Assembly: GCF_051014445.1 (NCBI RefSeq)
Contig: NW_027488370.1
Location: 15,190,001-15,254,000 of the forward strand
DNA from: Colletes latitarsis
Lineage: Eukaryota > Arthropoda > Insecta > Hymenoptera > Colletidae
DNA: 64,000 nt
Direction: 5' to 3'
Shown here: positions 1 to 14,550 of the stretch, piece by piece
Layout: each line of letters starts with the position of its first letter
Numbering within the stretch: position 1 is the stretch's first letter
Made by a program: the position numbers and the translations under genes
Notes under the pieces: model-generated
What the model was told of the DNA's origin: nothing
The model's input: only the letters and a program-made list of their open reading frames with translations
Databases searched by the model: none

Positions 1-139
1 GTTATCCTCCAAAATATTAATCGCAACCAGGATTAATTGACTGTTTCGGTGTGCTACCACATTACTGCGTTGTCAAAGCCAGAAAAAGGCCAGGATCTGG
101 CCAACAAGTATGCGAAAGATGCGAAATTACGAGCCAGAT

Positions 140-830
140 GAGGGCAAATACCAGAACTAACCCAGACATAACCGGCGTTTTCCTCTAAAATATCAATCAC
201 AACCAGGTTTAATTGACTGTTTCGGTGTGGTACCGCGTTACCACGTGGTCCAAGCCAGAAAAAGGCCAGGATCTGGCCATCATGTATGCGAAAAATGCGA
301 AAGTACGACCCAGATGAGGGCAAATACCACACCTAACCCAGACATAACCGGCGTTATCCTCCAATATATTAATCGCAACCAGGTTTAATTGATTGTTTCG
401 GTGTGGTACCGCATTACTACGTGATCCAAACCAGAAAATGGCCAGGATCCGGCCAACAAGTATGCGAAAAATGCGAAAGTATGAGCCAGATGATTGCAAA
501 TACCAGAACTAACCCAAACGTAACCAGCGTTATCCTCTAAAATATTTATCGCAACCAGTATTAATTGACTGTTTCGGTGTGGTACCGCGTTACTACGTGA
601 TCGAAACCAGAAAAAACCCAGGATCTGGCCAACAAGTATGCGAAAAATGCGAAAGTACGAGCCAGATGAGGGCAAATCCCAGACCTAACCGAGATATAAC
701 CGGCGTTATCCTCTAAAATATTAATCGCAACCATGTTTAACTGACTGTTTCGGTGTGGTACCACATTACTACGTGGTCCAAGCCGGAAAAAGGCCAGGAT
801 CTGGCCAACAAGTATGCGAAAAATGCGTAA
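140..830 (+). repeat. Block shared with 16,656-17,346 (offset 16,516)
   Basis: Four consecutive monomers agree almost exactly with 16,656-17,346. They include the CCTCCAATATATT and GCCAGGATCCGGCC variants and the TTACTACGTGATCGAAACC monomer. This shows that exchange reaches at least 16 kb within the array. Ends are estimated by eye. Confidence 0.8.
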
Positions 831-3800
831 ATACGTGCCAGATAAGGGCAAATACCAGACCTAACCCAGACATAACCTGCGTTATCCTCTAAAATATTAA
901 TCGGAACCAGGTTTAATAGACTGTTTCAGTGTGGTACCACATTTCGACGGGATCCAAACCACAAAAAACCCGAGATCTGGCCAACAAGTACGCGAAAAAC
1001 GCGTAAGTATGAGCCAGATGATGGCAAATACCAGAACTAACCCAGACATAACCAGCGTTATCCTCTAAAATATTATTCGCAACCGGGTTTAATTGACTGT
1101 TTCGGTGTGGTTCCGCGTTACTACGTGATCCAAATCAGAAAAAGGCCAGGATCTGGTCAAGAAGTATGCGAAAAATGCGAAAGTACGTGCCAGATGAGGG
1201 CAAATACCAGACCTAACCTAGACATAACCGGCGTTATCATCTAAAATATTAATCGCAACCAGGTTTAACTGACTGTTTCGGTGTGGTACCACATTACTAC
1301 GTGGTCCAAGCCGGAAAAAGGCCAGGATCTGGCCAACAAGTATGCGAAATATGCGTAAGTACGTGCCAGATGAGGGCAAATACCAGACCTAACCCAGACA
1401 TAACCTGCGTTATCCTCTAAAATATTAATCGGAACCAGGTTTAATAGACTGTTTCAGTGTGGTACCACATTTCGACGGGATCCAAACCACAAAAAACCCG
1501 AGATCTGGCCAACAAGTAAGCGAAAAATGAGAAAGCACGAGCCAGATGAGGGCAAATAGCAAACCTAACCCAGAAATAACCTGCGTTATCCGCTAAAATA
1601 CTAATCGGAACAAGGTTTACTTGACTGTTTCAGTGTGGTACCACATTACGACGGGATCCAAACCACAAAAAACCCGAGTTCTGGCCAAAAAGTATGCGAA
1701 AATTGCGAAAGTACGAGCCAGATGATTGCAAATACCAGAACTAACCCAGACATAACCAGTGTTATCCTCTAAAATACTAATCGGAACCAGCTTTTATTGA
1801 CAGTGTGGTACCACATTACTACGTGATCCAAACCAGAAAAGGCCCAGGATCTGGCCAACAAGTATGCGAAAAATGCGTAAGTACGTGCCAGATGAGGGCA
1901 AATACCAGACCTAACCCAGACATAACCTGCGTTATCCTCTAAAATATTAATCGGAACCAGGTTTAATAGACTGTTTCAGTGTGGTACCACATTTCGACGG
2001 GATCCAAACCACAAAAAACCCGAGATCTGGCCAACAAGTAAGCGAAAAATGAGAAAGCACGAGCCAGATGAGGGCAAATAGCAAACCTAACCCAGAAATA
2101 ACCTGCGTTATCCGCTAAAATACTAATCGAAACAAGGTTTACTTGACTGTTTCAGTGTGGTACCACACTACGACGGGATCCATACCACAAAAAACCTGAG
2201 TTCTGGCCAAAAAGTATGCGAAAATTGCGAAAGTACGAGCCAGATGATTGCAAATACCAGAACTAACCCAGACATAACCAGCGTTATCCTCTAAAATACT
2301 AATCCGAACCAGCTTTTATTGGCAGTGTGGTACCACATTACTACGTGATCCAAACCAGAAAAGGCCCAGGATCTGGCCAACAAGTATGCGAAAAGTGCGA
2401 AAGTACGAGCCAGATGAGGGCAAATCCCAGACCTAACCGAGACATAACCGGCGTTATCCTCTAAAATACTAATCGCATCCAGCTTTAATTGACTGTTTCG
2501 GTGTGGTACCGCATTACTACGTGATCCAAACCAGAAAAGGGCCAGGATCAGGCCAACAAGTATGCGAAAAATGCGAAAGGACGAGCCAGAGAAGAGCAAA
2601 TACCAGACCTAACCTAGACATAACCGGCGTTATCCTCTAAAATATTAATCGCAACCAGGATTAATTGACTGTTTCGGTGTGGTACCACATTACTGCGTTG
2701 TCAAAGCCAGAAAAGGGCCAGGATCTGGCCAACAAGTATGCGAAAGATGCGAAATTTCGAGCCAGATGAGGGCAAATACCAGAACTAACCCAGACATAAC
2801 CGGCGTTTTCCTCTAAAATATCAATCACAACCAGGTTTAATTGACTGTTTCGGTGTGGTACCGCGTTACCACGTGGTCCAAGCCAGAAAAAGGCCAGGAT
2901 CTGGTCAAGAAGTATGCGAAAAATGCGAAAGTACGTGCCAGATGAGGGCAAATACCAGACCTAACCTAGACATAACCGGCGTTATCATCTAAAATATTAA
3001 TCGCAACCAGGTTTAACTGACTGTTTCGGTGTGGTACCGCGTTACTACGTGATCGAAACCAGAAAAAACCCAGGATCTGGCCAACAAGTATGCGAAAAAT
3101 GCGAAAGTACGAGCCAGATGAGGGCAAATCCCAGACCTAACCGAGATATAACCGGCGTTATCCTCTAAAATATTAATCGCAACCATGTTTAACTGACTGT
3201 TTCGGTGTGGTACCACATTACTACGTGGTCCAAGCCGGAAAAAGGCCAGGATCTGGCCAACAAGTATGCGAAAAATGCGTAAATACGTGCCAGATAAGGG
3301 CAAATACCAGACCTAACCCAGACATAACCTGCGTTATCCTCTAAAATATTAATCGGAACCAGGTTTAATAGACTGTTTCAGTGTGGTACCACATTTCGAC
3401 GGGATCCAAACCACAAAAAACCCGAGATCTGGCCAACAAGTACGCGAAAAACGCGTAAGTATGAGCCAGATGATGGCAAATACCAGAACTAACCCAGACA
3501 TAACCAGCGTTATCCTCTAAAATATTATTCGCAACCGGGTTTAATTGACTGTTTCGGTGTGGTTCCGCGTTACTACGTGATCCAAATCAGAAAAAGGCCA
3601 GGATCTGGTCAAGAAGTATGCGAAAAATGCGAAAGTACGTGCCAGATGAGGGCAAATACCAGACCTAACCTAGACATAACCGGCGTTATCATCTAAAATA
3701 TTAATCGCAACCAGGTTTAACTGACTGTTTCGGTGTGGTACCACATTACTACGTGGTCCAAGCCGGAAAAAGGCCAGGATCTGGCCAACAAGTATGCGAA

Positions 3801-4375
3801 AAATGCGTAAGTACGTGCCAGATGAGGGCAAATACCAGACCTAACCCAGACATAACCTGCGTTATCCTCTAAAATATTAATCGGAACCAGGTTTAATAGA
3901 CTGTTTCAGTGTGGTACCACATTTCGACGGGATCCAAACCACAAAAAACCCGAGATCAGGCCAACAAGTAAGCGAAAAATGAGAAAGCACGAGCCAGATG
4001 AGGGCAAATAGCAAACCTAACCCAGAAGTAACCTGCGTTATCCGCCAAAATACTAATCGAAACAAGGTTTACTTGACTGTTTCAGTGTGGTACCACATTA
4101 CGATGGGATCCAAACCACAAAAAACCCGAGTTCTGGCCAAAAAGTATGCGAAAATTGCGAAAGTACGAGCCAGATGATTGCAAATACCAGAACTAACCCA
4201 AACGTAACCAGCGTTATCCTCTAAAATATTTATCGCAACCAGTATTAATTGACTGTTTCGGTGTGGTACCGCGTTACTACGTGATCGAAACCAGAAAAAA
4301 CCCAGGATCTGGCCAACAAGTATGCGAAAAATGCGAAAGTACGAGCCAGATGAGGGCAAATCCCAGACCTAACCG
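480..4375 (+). repeat. Block duplication D1, copy 1 (partner 6,793-10,690)
   Basis: About 3.9 kb (22 monomers) recurs 6,313 bases downstream with the same order of monomer variants, including the 170-bp variants and the CATTTCGACGGGATCC monomers. Sampled stretches at 900, 1,800, 2,290, 2,660, 3,010, 3,880 and 4,070 match their partners almost base for base. Differences are single substitutions, for example AAATATGCG at 1,348 against AAAAATGCG. The ends are estimated by eye from where the variants stop agreeing, so they are good only to about one monomer. Confidence 0.85.
2288..2457 (+). repeat. 170-bp length variant of the monomer
   Basis: The distance between successive CCTCTAAAAT words here is 170 bases. 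The six bases TGTTTC are missing between TTGAC and AGTGTGG, giving ATTGGCAGTGTGG or ATTGACAGTGTGG. The same short variant recurs across subfamily A (near 1,795, 5,475, 6,175, 8,110, 8,630, 17,785, 18,305, 24,805, 26,205 and 27,430). It explains why block offsets such as 698 (3x176+170) are not exact multiples of 176, and it serves as a marker of block copying. Confidence 0.88.
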
Positions 4376-5239
4376 AGATATAACCGGCGTTATCCTCTAA
4401 AATATTAATCGCAACCATGTTTAACTGACTGTTTCGGTGTGGTACCACATTACTACGTGGTCCAAGCCGGAAAAAGGCCAGGATCTGGCCAACAAGTATG
4501 CGAAAAATGCGTAAATACGTGCCAGATAAGGGCAAATACCAGACCTAACCCAGACATAACCTGCGTTATCCTCTAAAATATTAATCGGAACCAGGTTTAA
4601 TAGACTGTTTCAGTGTGGTACCACATTTCGACGGGATCCAAACCACAAAAAACCCGAGATCTGGCCAAACAAGTACGCGAAAAACGCGTAAGTATGAGCC
4701 AGATGATGGCAAATACCAGAATTAACCCAGACATAACCAGCGTTATCCTCTAAAATATTATTCGCAACCGGGTTTAATTGACTGTTTCGGTGTGGTTCCG
4801 CGTTACTACGTGATCCAAATCAGAAAAAGGCCAGGATCTGGTCAAGAAGTATGCGAAAAATGCGAAAGTACGTGCCAGATGAGGGCAAATACCAGACCTA
4901 ACCTAGACATAACCGGCGTTATCATCTAAAATATTAATCGCAACCAGGTTTAACTGACTGTTTCGGTGTGGTACCACATTACTACGTGGTCCAAGCCGGA
5001 AAAAGGCCAGGATCTGGCCAACAAGTATGCGAAAAATGCGTAAGTACGTGCCAGATGAGGGCAAATACCAGACCTAAACCAGACATAACCTGCGTTATCC
5101 TCTAAAATATTAATCGGAACCAGGTTTAATAGACTGTTTCAGTGTGGTACCACATTTCGACGGGATCCAAACCACAAAAAACCCGAGATTTGGCCAACAA
5201 GTAAGCGAAAAATGAGAAAGCACGAGCCAGATGAGGGCA

Positions 5240-6790
5240 AATACCAGAACTAACCCTGACATAACCGGCGTTTTCCTCTAAAATATCAATCACAACCAGG
5301 TTTAATTGACTGTTTCGATGTGGTACCGCGTTACCACGTGGTCCAAGCCAGAAAAAGGCCAGGATCTGGCCATCATGTATGCGAAAAATGCGAAAGTACG
5401 ACCCAGATGAGGGCAAATACCACACCTAACCCAGACATAACCGGCGTTATCCTCCAATATATTAATCGCAACCAGCTTTTATTGGCAGTGTGGTACCACA
5501 TTACTACGTGATCCAAACCAGAAAAGGCCCAGGATCTGGCCAACAAGTATGCGAAGAGTGCGAAAGTACGAGCCGGATGAGGGCAAATCCCAGACCTAAC
5601 CGAGACATAACCGGCGTTATCCTCTAAAATACTAATCGCATCCAGCTTTAATTGACTGTTTCGGTGTGGTACCGCATTACTACGTGATCCAAACCAGAAA
5701 AGGGCCAGGATCAGGCCAACAAGTATGCGAAAAATGCGAAAGGACGAGCCAGAGAAGAGCAAATACCAGACCTAACCTAGACATAACCGGCGTTATCCTC
5801 CAAAATATTAATCGCAACCAGGATTAATTGACTGTTTCGGTGTGCTACCACATTACTGCGTTGTCAAAGCCAGAAAAAGGCCAGGATCTGGCCAACAAGT
5901 ATGCGAAAGATGCGAAATTACGAGCCAGATGAGGGCAAATACCAGAACTAACCCAGACATAACCGGCGTTTTCCTCTAAAATATCAATCACAACCAGGTT
6001 TAATTGACTGTTTCGGTGTGGTACCGCGTTATCACGTGGTCCAAGCCAGAAAAAGGCCAGGATCTGGCCATCATGTTTGCGAAAAATGCGAAAGTACGAC
6101 CCAGATGAGGGCAAATACCACACCTAACCCAGACATAACCGGCGTTATCCTCCAATATATTAATCGCAACCAGCTTTTATTGGCAGTGTGGTACCACATT
6201 ACTACGTGATCCAAACCAGAAAAGGCCCAGGATCTGGCCAACAAGTATGCGAAGAGTGCGACAGTACGAGCCGGATGAGGGCAAATCCCAGACCTAACCG
6301 AGACATAACCGGCGTTATCCTCTAAAATACTAATCGCATCCAGCTTTAATTGACTGTTTCGGTGTGGTACCGCATTACTACGTGATCCAAACCAGAAAAG
6401 GGCCAGGATCAGGCCAACAAGTATGCGAAAAATGCGAAAGGACGAGCCAGAGAAGAGCAAATACCAGACCTAACCTAGACATAACCGGCGTTATCCTCCA
6501 AAATATTAATCGCAACCAGGATTAATTGACTGTTTCGGTGTGCTACCACATTACTGCGTTGTCAAAGCCAGAAAAAGGCCAGGATCTGGCCAACAAGTAT
6601 GCGAAAGATGCGAAATTACGCGCCAGATGAGGGCAAATACCAGAACTAACCCAGACATAACCGGCGTTTTCCTCTAAAATATCAATCACAACCAGGTTTA
6701 ATTGACTGTTTCGGTGTGGTACCGCGTTACCACGTGGTCCAAGCCAGAAAAAGGCCAGGATCTGGCCATCATGTATGCGAAAAATGCGAA
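5240..6790 (+). repeat. 698-bp four-monomer tandem repeat (about 2.2 copies)
   Basis: A four-monomer unit of 698 bases (three of 176 plus one of 170) is repeated in tandem. Copies run from about 5,240 and 5,938, with a partial third from 6,636. Each starts in a monomer with CCGGCGTTTTCCTCTAAAAT and includes the unusual TGTGCTACCACATTACTGCG monomer. The copies differ at very few bases (for example TTACCACG against TTATCACG), which implies a recent local amplification. The start of the window repeats part of this unit (offsets 5,791 and 6,489). Confidence 0.87.
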
Positions 6791-6792
6791 AG

Positions 6793-9700
6793 TATGAGCC
6801 AGATGAGGGCAAATACCAGAACTAACCCAAACGTAACCAGCGTTATCCTCTAAAATATTTATCGCAACCAGTATTAATTGACTGTTTCGGTGTGGTACCG
6901 CGTTACTACGTGATCGAAACCAGAAAAAACCCAGGATCTGGCCAACAAGTATGCGAAAAATGCGAAAGTACGAGCCAGATGAGGGCAAATCCCAGACCTA
7001 ACCGAGATATAACCGGCGTTATCCTCTAAAATATTAATCGCAACCATGTTTAACTGACTGTTTCGGTGTGGTACCACATTACTACGTGGTCCAAGCCGGA
7101 AAAAGGCCAGGATCTGGCCAACAAGTATGCGAAAAATGCGTAAATACGTGCCAGATAAGGGCAAATACCAGACCTAACCCAGACATAACCTGCGTTATCC
7201 TCTAAAATATTAATCGGAACCAGGTTTAATAGACTGTTTCAGTGTGGTACCACATTTCGACGGGATCCAAACCACAAAAAACCCGAGATCTGGCCAACAA
7301 GTACGCGAAAAACGCGTAAGTATGAGCCAGATGATGGCAAATACCAGAACTAACCCAGACATAACCAGCGTTATCCTCTAAAATATTATTCGCAACCGGG
7401 TTTAATTGACTGTTTCGGTGTGGTTCCGCGTTACTACGTGATCCAAATCAGAAAAAGGCCAGGATCTGGTCAAGAAGTATGCGAAAAATGCGAAAGTACG
7501 TGCCAGATGAGGGCAAATACCAGACCTAACCTAGACATAACCGGCGTTATCATCTAAAATATTAATCGCAACCAGGTTTAACTGACTGTTTCGGTGTGGT
7601 ACCACATTACTACGTGGTCCAAGCCGGAAAAAGGCCAGGATCTGGCCAACAAGTATGCGAAAAATGCGTAAGTACGTGCCAGATGAGGGCAAATACCAGA
7701 CCTAACCCAGACATAACCTGCGTTATCCTCTAAAATATTAATCGGAACCAGGTTTAATAGACTGTTTCAGTGTGGCACCACATTTCGACGGGATCCAAAC
7801 CACAAAAAACCCGAGATCTGGCCAACAAGTAAGCGAAAAATGAGAAAGCACGAGCCAGATGAGGGCAAATAGCAAACCTAACCCAGAAATAACCTGCGTT
7901 ATCCGCTAAAATACTAATCGAAACAAGGTTTACTTGACTGTTTCAGTGTGGTACCACATTACGACGGGATCCAAACCACAAAAAACCCGAGTTCTGGCCA
8001 AAAAGTATGCGAAAATTGCGAAAGTACGAGCCAGATGATTGCAAATACCAGAACTAACCCAGACATAACCAGTGTTATCCTCTAAAATACTAATCGGAAC
8101 CAGCTTTTATTGACAGTGTGGTACCACATTACTACGTGATCCAAACCAGAAAAGGCCCAGGATCTGGCCAACAAGTATGCGAAAAATGCGTAAGTACGTG
8201 CCAGATGAGGGCAAATACCAGACCTAACCCAGACATAACCTGCGTTATCCTCTAAAATATTAATCGGAACCAGGTTTAATAGACTGTTTCAGTGTGGTAC
8301 CACATTTCAACGGGATCCAAACCACAAAAAACCCGAGATCTGGCCAACAAGTAAGCGAAAAATGAGAAAGCACGAGCCAGATGAGGGCAAATAGCAAACC
8401 TAACCCAGAAATAACCTGCGTTATCCGCTAAAATACTAATCGAAACAAGGTTTACTTGACTGTTTCAGTGTGGTACCACATTACGACGGGATCCAAACCA
8501 CAAAAAACCTGAGTTCTGGCCAAAAAGTATGCGAAAATTGCGAAAGTACGAGCCAGATGATTGCAAATACCAGAACTAACCCAGACATAACCAGCGTTAT
8601 CCTCTAAAATACTAATCCGAACCAGCTTTTATTGGCAGTGTGGTACCACATTACTACGTGATCCAAACCAGAAAAGGCCCAGGATCTGGCCAACAAGTAT
8701 GCGAAAAGTGCGAAAGTACGAGCCAGATGAGGGCAAATCCCAGACCTAACCGAGACATAACCGGCGTTATCCTCTAAAATACTAATCGCATCCAGCTTTA
8801 ATTGACTGTTTCGGTGTGGTACCGCATTACTACGTGATCCAAACCAGAAAAGGGCCAGGATCAGGCCAACAAGTATGCGAAAAATGCGAAAGGACGAGCA
8901 GGAGAAGAGCAAATACCAGACCTAACCTAGACATAACCGGCGTTATCCTCTAAAATATTAATCGCAACCAGGATTAATTGACTGTTTCGGTGTGGTACCA
9001 CATTACTGCGTTGTCAAAGCCAGAAAAAGGCCAGGATCTGGCCAACAAGTATGCGAAAGATGCGAAATTACGAGCCAGATGAGGGCAAATACCAGAACTA
9101 ACCCAGACATAACCGGCGTTTTCCTCTAAAATATCAATCACAACCAGGTTTAATTGACTGTTTCGGTGTGGTACCGCGTTACCACGTGGTCCAAGCCAGA
9201 AAAAGGCCAGGATCTGGTCAAGAAGTATGCGAAAAATGCGAAAGTACGTGCCAGATGAGGGCAAATACCAGACCTAACCTAGACATAACCGGCGTTATCA
9301 TCTAAAATATTAATCGCAACCAGGTTTAACTGACTGTTTCGGTGTGGTACCGCGTTACTACGTGATCGAAACCAGAAAAAACCCAGGATCTGGCCAACAA
9401 GTATGCGAAAAATGCGAAAGTACGAGCCAGATGAGGGCAAATCCCAGACCTAACCGAGATATAACCGGCGTTATCCTCTAAAATATTAATCGCAACCATG
9501 TTTAACTGACTGTTTCGGTGTGGTACCACATTACTACGTGGTCCAAGCCGGAAAAAGGCCAGGATCTGGCCAACAAGTATGCGAAAAATGCGTAAATACG
9601 TGCCAGATAAGGGCAAATACCAGACCTAACCCAGACATAACCTGCGTTATCCTCTAAAATATTAATCGGAACCAGGTTTAATAGACTGTTTCAGTGTGGT

Positions 9701-10690
9701 ACCACATTTCGACGGGACCCAAACCACAAAAAACCCGAGATCTGGCCAACAAGTACGCGAAAAACGCGTAAGTATGAGCCAGATGATGGCAAATACCAGA
9801 ACTAACCCAGACATAACCAGCGTTATCCTCTAAAATATTATTCGCAACCGGGTTTAATTGACTGTTTCGGTGTGGTTCCGCGTTACTACGTGATCCAAAT
9901 CAGAAAAAGGCCAGGATCTGGTCAAGAAGTATGCGAAAAATGCGAAAGTACGTGCCTGATGAGGGCAAATACCAGACCTAACCTAGACATAACCGGCGTT
10001 ATCATCTAAAATATTAATCGCAACCAGGTTTAACTGACTGTTTCGGTGTGGTACCACATTACTACGTGGTCCAAGCCGGAAAAAGGCCAGGATCTGGCCA
10101 ACAAGTATGCGAAAAATGCGTAAGTACGTGCCAGATGAGGGCAAATACCAGACCTAACCCAGACATAACCTGCGTTATCCTCTAAAATATTAATCGGAAC
10201 CAGGTTTAATAGACTGTTTCAGTGTGGTACCACATTTCGACGGGATCCAAACCACAAAAAACCCGAGATCTGGCCAACAAGTAAGCGAAAAATGAGAAAG
10301 CACGAGCCAGATGAGGGCAAATAGCAAACCTAACCCAGAAGTAACCTGCGTTATCCGCCAAAATACTAATCGAAACAAGGTTTACTTGACTGTTTCAGTG
10401 TGGTACCACATTACGATGGGATCCAAACCACAAAAAACCCGAGTTCTGGCCAAAAAGTATGCGAAAATTGCGAAAGTACGAGCCAGATGATTGCAAATAC
10501 CAGAACTAACCCAAACGTAACCAGCGTTATCCTCTAAAATATTTATCGCAACCAGTATTAATTGACTGTTTCGGTGTGGTACCGCGTTACTACGTGATCG
10601 AAACCAGAAAAAACCCAGGATCTGGCCAACAAGTATGCGAAAAATGCGAAAGTACGAGCCAGATGAGGGCAAATCCCAGACCTAACCGAG
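6793..10690 (+). repeat. Block duplication D1, copy 2 (partner 480-4,375)
   Basis: This is the downstream partner of the 3.9-kb block, at a constant offset of 6,313 bases. It abuts the start of the next long duplicated block at about 10,690, where CCTCCAATATATT replaces CCTCTAAAATATT. That suggests block edges coincide with exchange points inside one monomer. Confidence 0.85.
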
Positions 10691-13600
10691 ACATAACCGG
10701 CGTTATCCTCCAATATATTAATCGCAACCAGTTTTAATTGACTGTTTCGGTGTGGTACCGCATTACTACGTGATCCAAACCAGAAAATGGCCAGGATCCG
10801 GCCAACAAGTATGCGAAAAATGCGAAAGTATGAGCCAGATGATTGCAAATACCAGAACTAACCCAAACGTAACCAGCGTTATCCTCTAAAATATTTATCG
10901 CAACCAGTATTAATTGACTGTTTCGGTGTGCTACCGCGTTACTACGTGATCGAAACCAGAAAAAACCCAGGATCTGGCCAACAAGTATGCGAAAAATGCG
11001 AAAGTACGAGCCAGATGAGGGCAAATCCCAGACCTAACCGAGATATAACCGGCGTTATCCTCTAAAATATTAATCGCAACCATGTTTAACTGACAGTTTC
11101 GGTGTGGTACCACATTACTACGTGGTCCAAGCCGGAAAAAGGCCAGGATCTGGCCAACAAGTATGCGAAAAATGCGTAAATACGTGCCAGATAAGGGCAA
11201 ATACCAGACCTAACCCAGACATAACCTGCGTTATCCTCTAAAATATTAATCGGAACCAGGTTTAATAGACTGTTTCAGTGTGGTACCACATTTCGACGGG
11301 ATCCAAACCACAAAAAACCCGAGATCTGGCCAAACAAGTACGCGAAAAACGCGTAAGTATGAGCCAGATGATGGCAAATACCAGAATTAACCCAGACATA
11401 ACCAGCGTTATCCTCTAAAATATTATTCGCAACCGGGTTTAATTGACTGTTTCGGTGTGGTTCCGCGTTACTACGTGATCCAAATCTGAAAAAGGCCAGG
11501 ATCTGGTCAAGAAGTATGCGAAAAATGCGAAAGTACGTGCCAGATGAGGGCAAATACCAGACCTAACCTAGACATAACCGGCGTTATCATCTAAAATATT
11601 AATCGCAACCAGGTTTAACTGACTGTTTCGGTGTGGTACCACATTACTACGTGGTCCAAGCCGGAAAAAGGCCAGGATCTGGCCAACAAGTATGCGAAAA
11701 ATGCGTAAGTACGTGCCAGATGAGGGCAAATACCAGACCTAAACCAGACATAACCTGCGTTATCCTCTAAAATATTAATCGGAACCAGGTTTAATAAACT
11801 GTTTCAGTGTGGTACCACATTTCGACGGGATCCAAACCACAAAAGACCCGAGATCTGGCCAACAAGTAAGCGAAAAATGAGAAAGCACGAGCCAGATGAG
11901 GGCAAATAGCAAACCTAACCCAGAAATAACCTGCGTTATCCGCTAAAATACTAATCGAAACAAGTTCTACTTGACTGTTTCAGTGTGGTACCACATTACG
12001 ACGGGATCAAAACCACAAAAAACCCGAGCTCTGGCCAAAATGTATGCGAAAATTGCGAAAGTACGAGCCAGATGATTGCAAATACCAGAACTAACCGAGA
12101 TATAACCGAGGTTATAACCGGCGTTATCCTCTAAAATATTTATCGCAACCGGGATTAATTGACTGTTTCGGTGTGGTACCGCATTACTACGTGATCCAAA
12201 CCAGAAAAAACCCAGGATCTGGCCAACAAGTATGCGAAAAACACGAAAGTATGAGCCAGATGATAGCAAATACCAGAACTAACCCAGACATAACCAGCGT
12301 TATCCTCTAAAATATTAATCGCAACCAGTATTAATTGACTGTTTCTGTGTGGTACCGCGTTACTACGTGATCCAAATCAGAAAAAACCCAGGATCTGGCT
12401 AACAAGTATGCGAAAAATGCGAAAGTACGAGCCAGATGAGGGCAAACCCCAGACCTAACCGAGATATAACCGACGTTATCCTCTAAAATATTCATCGCAA
12501 CCGGGATTAATTGACTGTTTCAGTGTCGTACCACATTACTACGTGATCCAAACCAGAAAAGGGCTAGGATCTGGCCAACAAGTATGCGAAAAACGCGAAA
12601 GTATGAGACAGATGAGGGCAAATGCCAGAACTAACCCAGACATAACCGGCGTTTTCCTCTAAAATATTAATCCGAACCAGGTATAACTGTCTGTTTCGGT
12701 GTGGTACCACATGACTACGTGGTCCTAGCCGGGAAAAGGCCAGGACCAGGCCAACAAGTATGCCAAAAATGCGAATGTACGAGCCAGATGATTGCAAATA
12801 CCAGTACTAACCCAGACATAACCAGCGTTATCCTCTAAAATACTAATCGGAACCAGCTTTTAGTGACAGTGTGGTACCACATTACTACGTGATCCAAGCC
12901 AGAAAAAGCTCACGATCTGGCCAACAAGTATGCGAACAATGCGAAAGTACGAGCCAGATGAGGGCATATCCCAGACCTAACCGAGCCATAACCGGCGTTA
13001 TCCTCTAAAATATTAGTCGCAACCAGGTTTAGTTGACTGTTTCGGTGTGGTACCGCATTACTACGTGTTCCAAACCAGAAAAAGTGCAGCATCTGGGCAT
13101 CAAGGATTGCGAAAAGAGCGATAGTACGAGCCAGATGAGGGCAAATACCAGACCTAACCCAGACATTACCGGCGTTATCCTCTAAAATACTATTCGGAAC
13201 CAGCTTCTATTGACTGTTCCAGTGTAGTACTACATTAGTACGTGATCCAAACCAGAAAAAGCCTAGGATCTGGCCAAAACTAGTATGCGAAAAATACGAA
13301 AGCACGAGCCAGATGATGGCAAATCCCAGACCTAACCGAGACGTAACCGGCGTTATCCTCTAAAATATTAATCGCAACCAGGTTTAGTTGACTGTTTCGG
13401 TGTGGAACCGCATTACTACGTGTTCCAAACCAGAAAAAGGGCAGGATCTGGGCAACAAGTATGCGAAAAGTGCGATAGTACGAGCCAGATGAGGGCAAAT
13501 ACCAGACATAACCTAGACATAACCGGCGTTATCCTCTAAAATATTAATCGGAACCAGGTTTAATTGACTTTTTCAGTGTGGAACCACATTACGACGGTAT

Positions 13601-14550
13601 CCAAACCACAGAAAACCCAGGATCTGCCCGACAAGTAAGCGAAACATGCGAAAGTATGAGCCAGATGGTTGGAAATACCAGAACTAACCTAGATATAACC
13701 GGCGTTATCCTCAAAAATATTAATCGCAACCAGGTTTAATTGACTGTTTCAGTGTGGTACCACATTACTACGTGATCCAAACCAGAAAAAGGCCAGGATC
13801 TGGCCTACAAGTATGCGAAAAACGCGAAGGTATGAGACAGATGAGGGCAAATGCCAGAACTAACCCAGACATAACCGGCGTTTTCCTCTATAATATTAAT
13901 CACAACCAGGTTTAATTGACTGTTTCGGTGTGGTACCGCGTTACTACGTGGTCCAAGCCAGAAAAAGGCCAGGATCTGGCCATCATGTATGCGAAAAATG
14001 CGAAAGTACGAGCCAGATGAGGGCAAATACCAGACCTAACCCAGACACAACCGGCGTTATCCTCCAATATATTAATCGCAACCAGGGTTAATTGATTGTT
14101 TCGGTGTGGTACCGCATTACTACGTGATCCAAACCAGAAAATGGCCAGGATCCGGCCAACAAGTATGCGAAAAATGCGAAAGTATGAGCCAGATGATTGC
14201 ATATACCAGAACTAACCCAAACGTCACCAGCGTTATCCTCTAAAATATCAATCGCAACCAGTATTAATTGACTGTTTCGGTGTGGTACCGCGTTACTACA
14301 TGATTCAAACCAGAAAAAACCCAGGGTCTGGCCAACAAGTGTTCGAAAAACGCGAAAGTATGAGCCAGATGATTGCAAATACCAGAACTAACACAAATGT
14401 AACCAGCGTTATCCTCCAAACTAATAATCGGAGCTTCTATTGACTGTTTCAGTGTGGTACCACATTACTACGTGATCCAAACCAGAAAAAAACCCAGGAT
14501 CTGGCCAACAAGTATGCGAAAAACGCGAAAGTATGAGCCAGATGATAGCA
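10690..14550 (+). repeat. Block duplication D2, copy 1 (partner 18,781-22,465)
   Basis: About 3.86 kb recurs 8,091 bases downstream with the same succession of rare variants: TTCGACGGG monomers, the 188-bp monomer, AACAAGTTCTACTTG, the GGTATAACTGTCTG monomer and the ATCTGCCCGACAAG monomer. Two differences between the copies are informative. One monomer is replaced (12,305-12,480 against 20,395-20,575). One whole monomer near 14,050-14,215 is absent from the downstream copy, so the offset changes from 8,091 to 7,915. Confidence 0.85.
11940..12127 (+). repeat. 188-bp length variant of the monomer
   Basis: The distance to the next monomer is 188 bases because a 12-base segment is duplicated, seen as ATATAACCGAGGTTATAACC near 12,100. 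The same expanded monomer is present 8,091 bases downstream near 20,195. It therefore arose before the large block was copied. Confidence 0.85.

Noticed and set aside
900..960. A CENP-B box in the CATTTCGACGGGATCC monomers
   Set aside because: TTCG is present and followed by CGGG, but the spacing and the central A of the CENP-B core (TTCGnnnnAnnCGGG) are not met.
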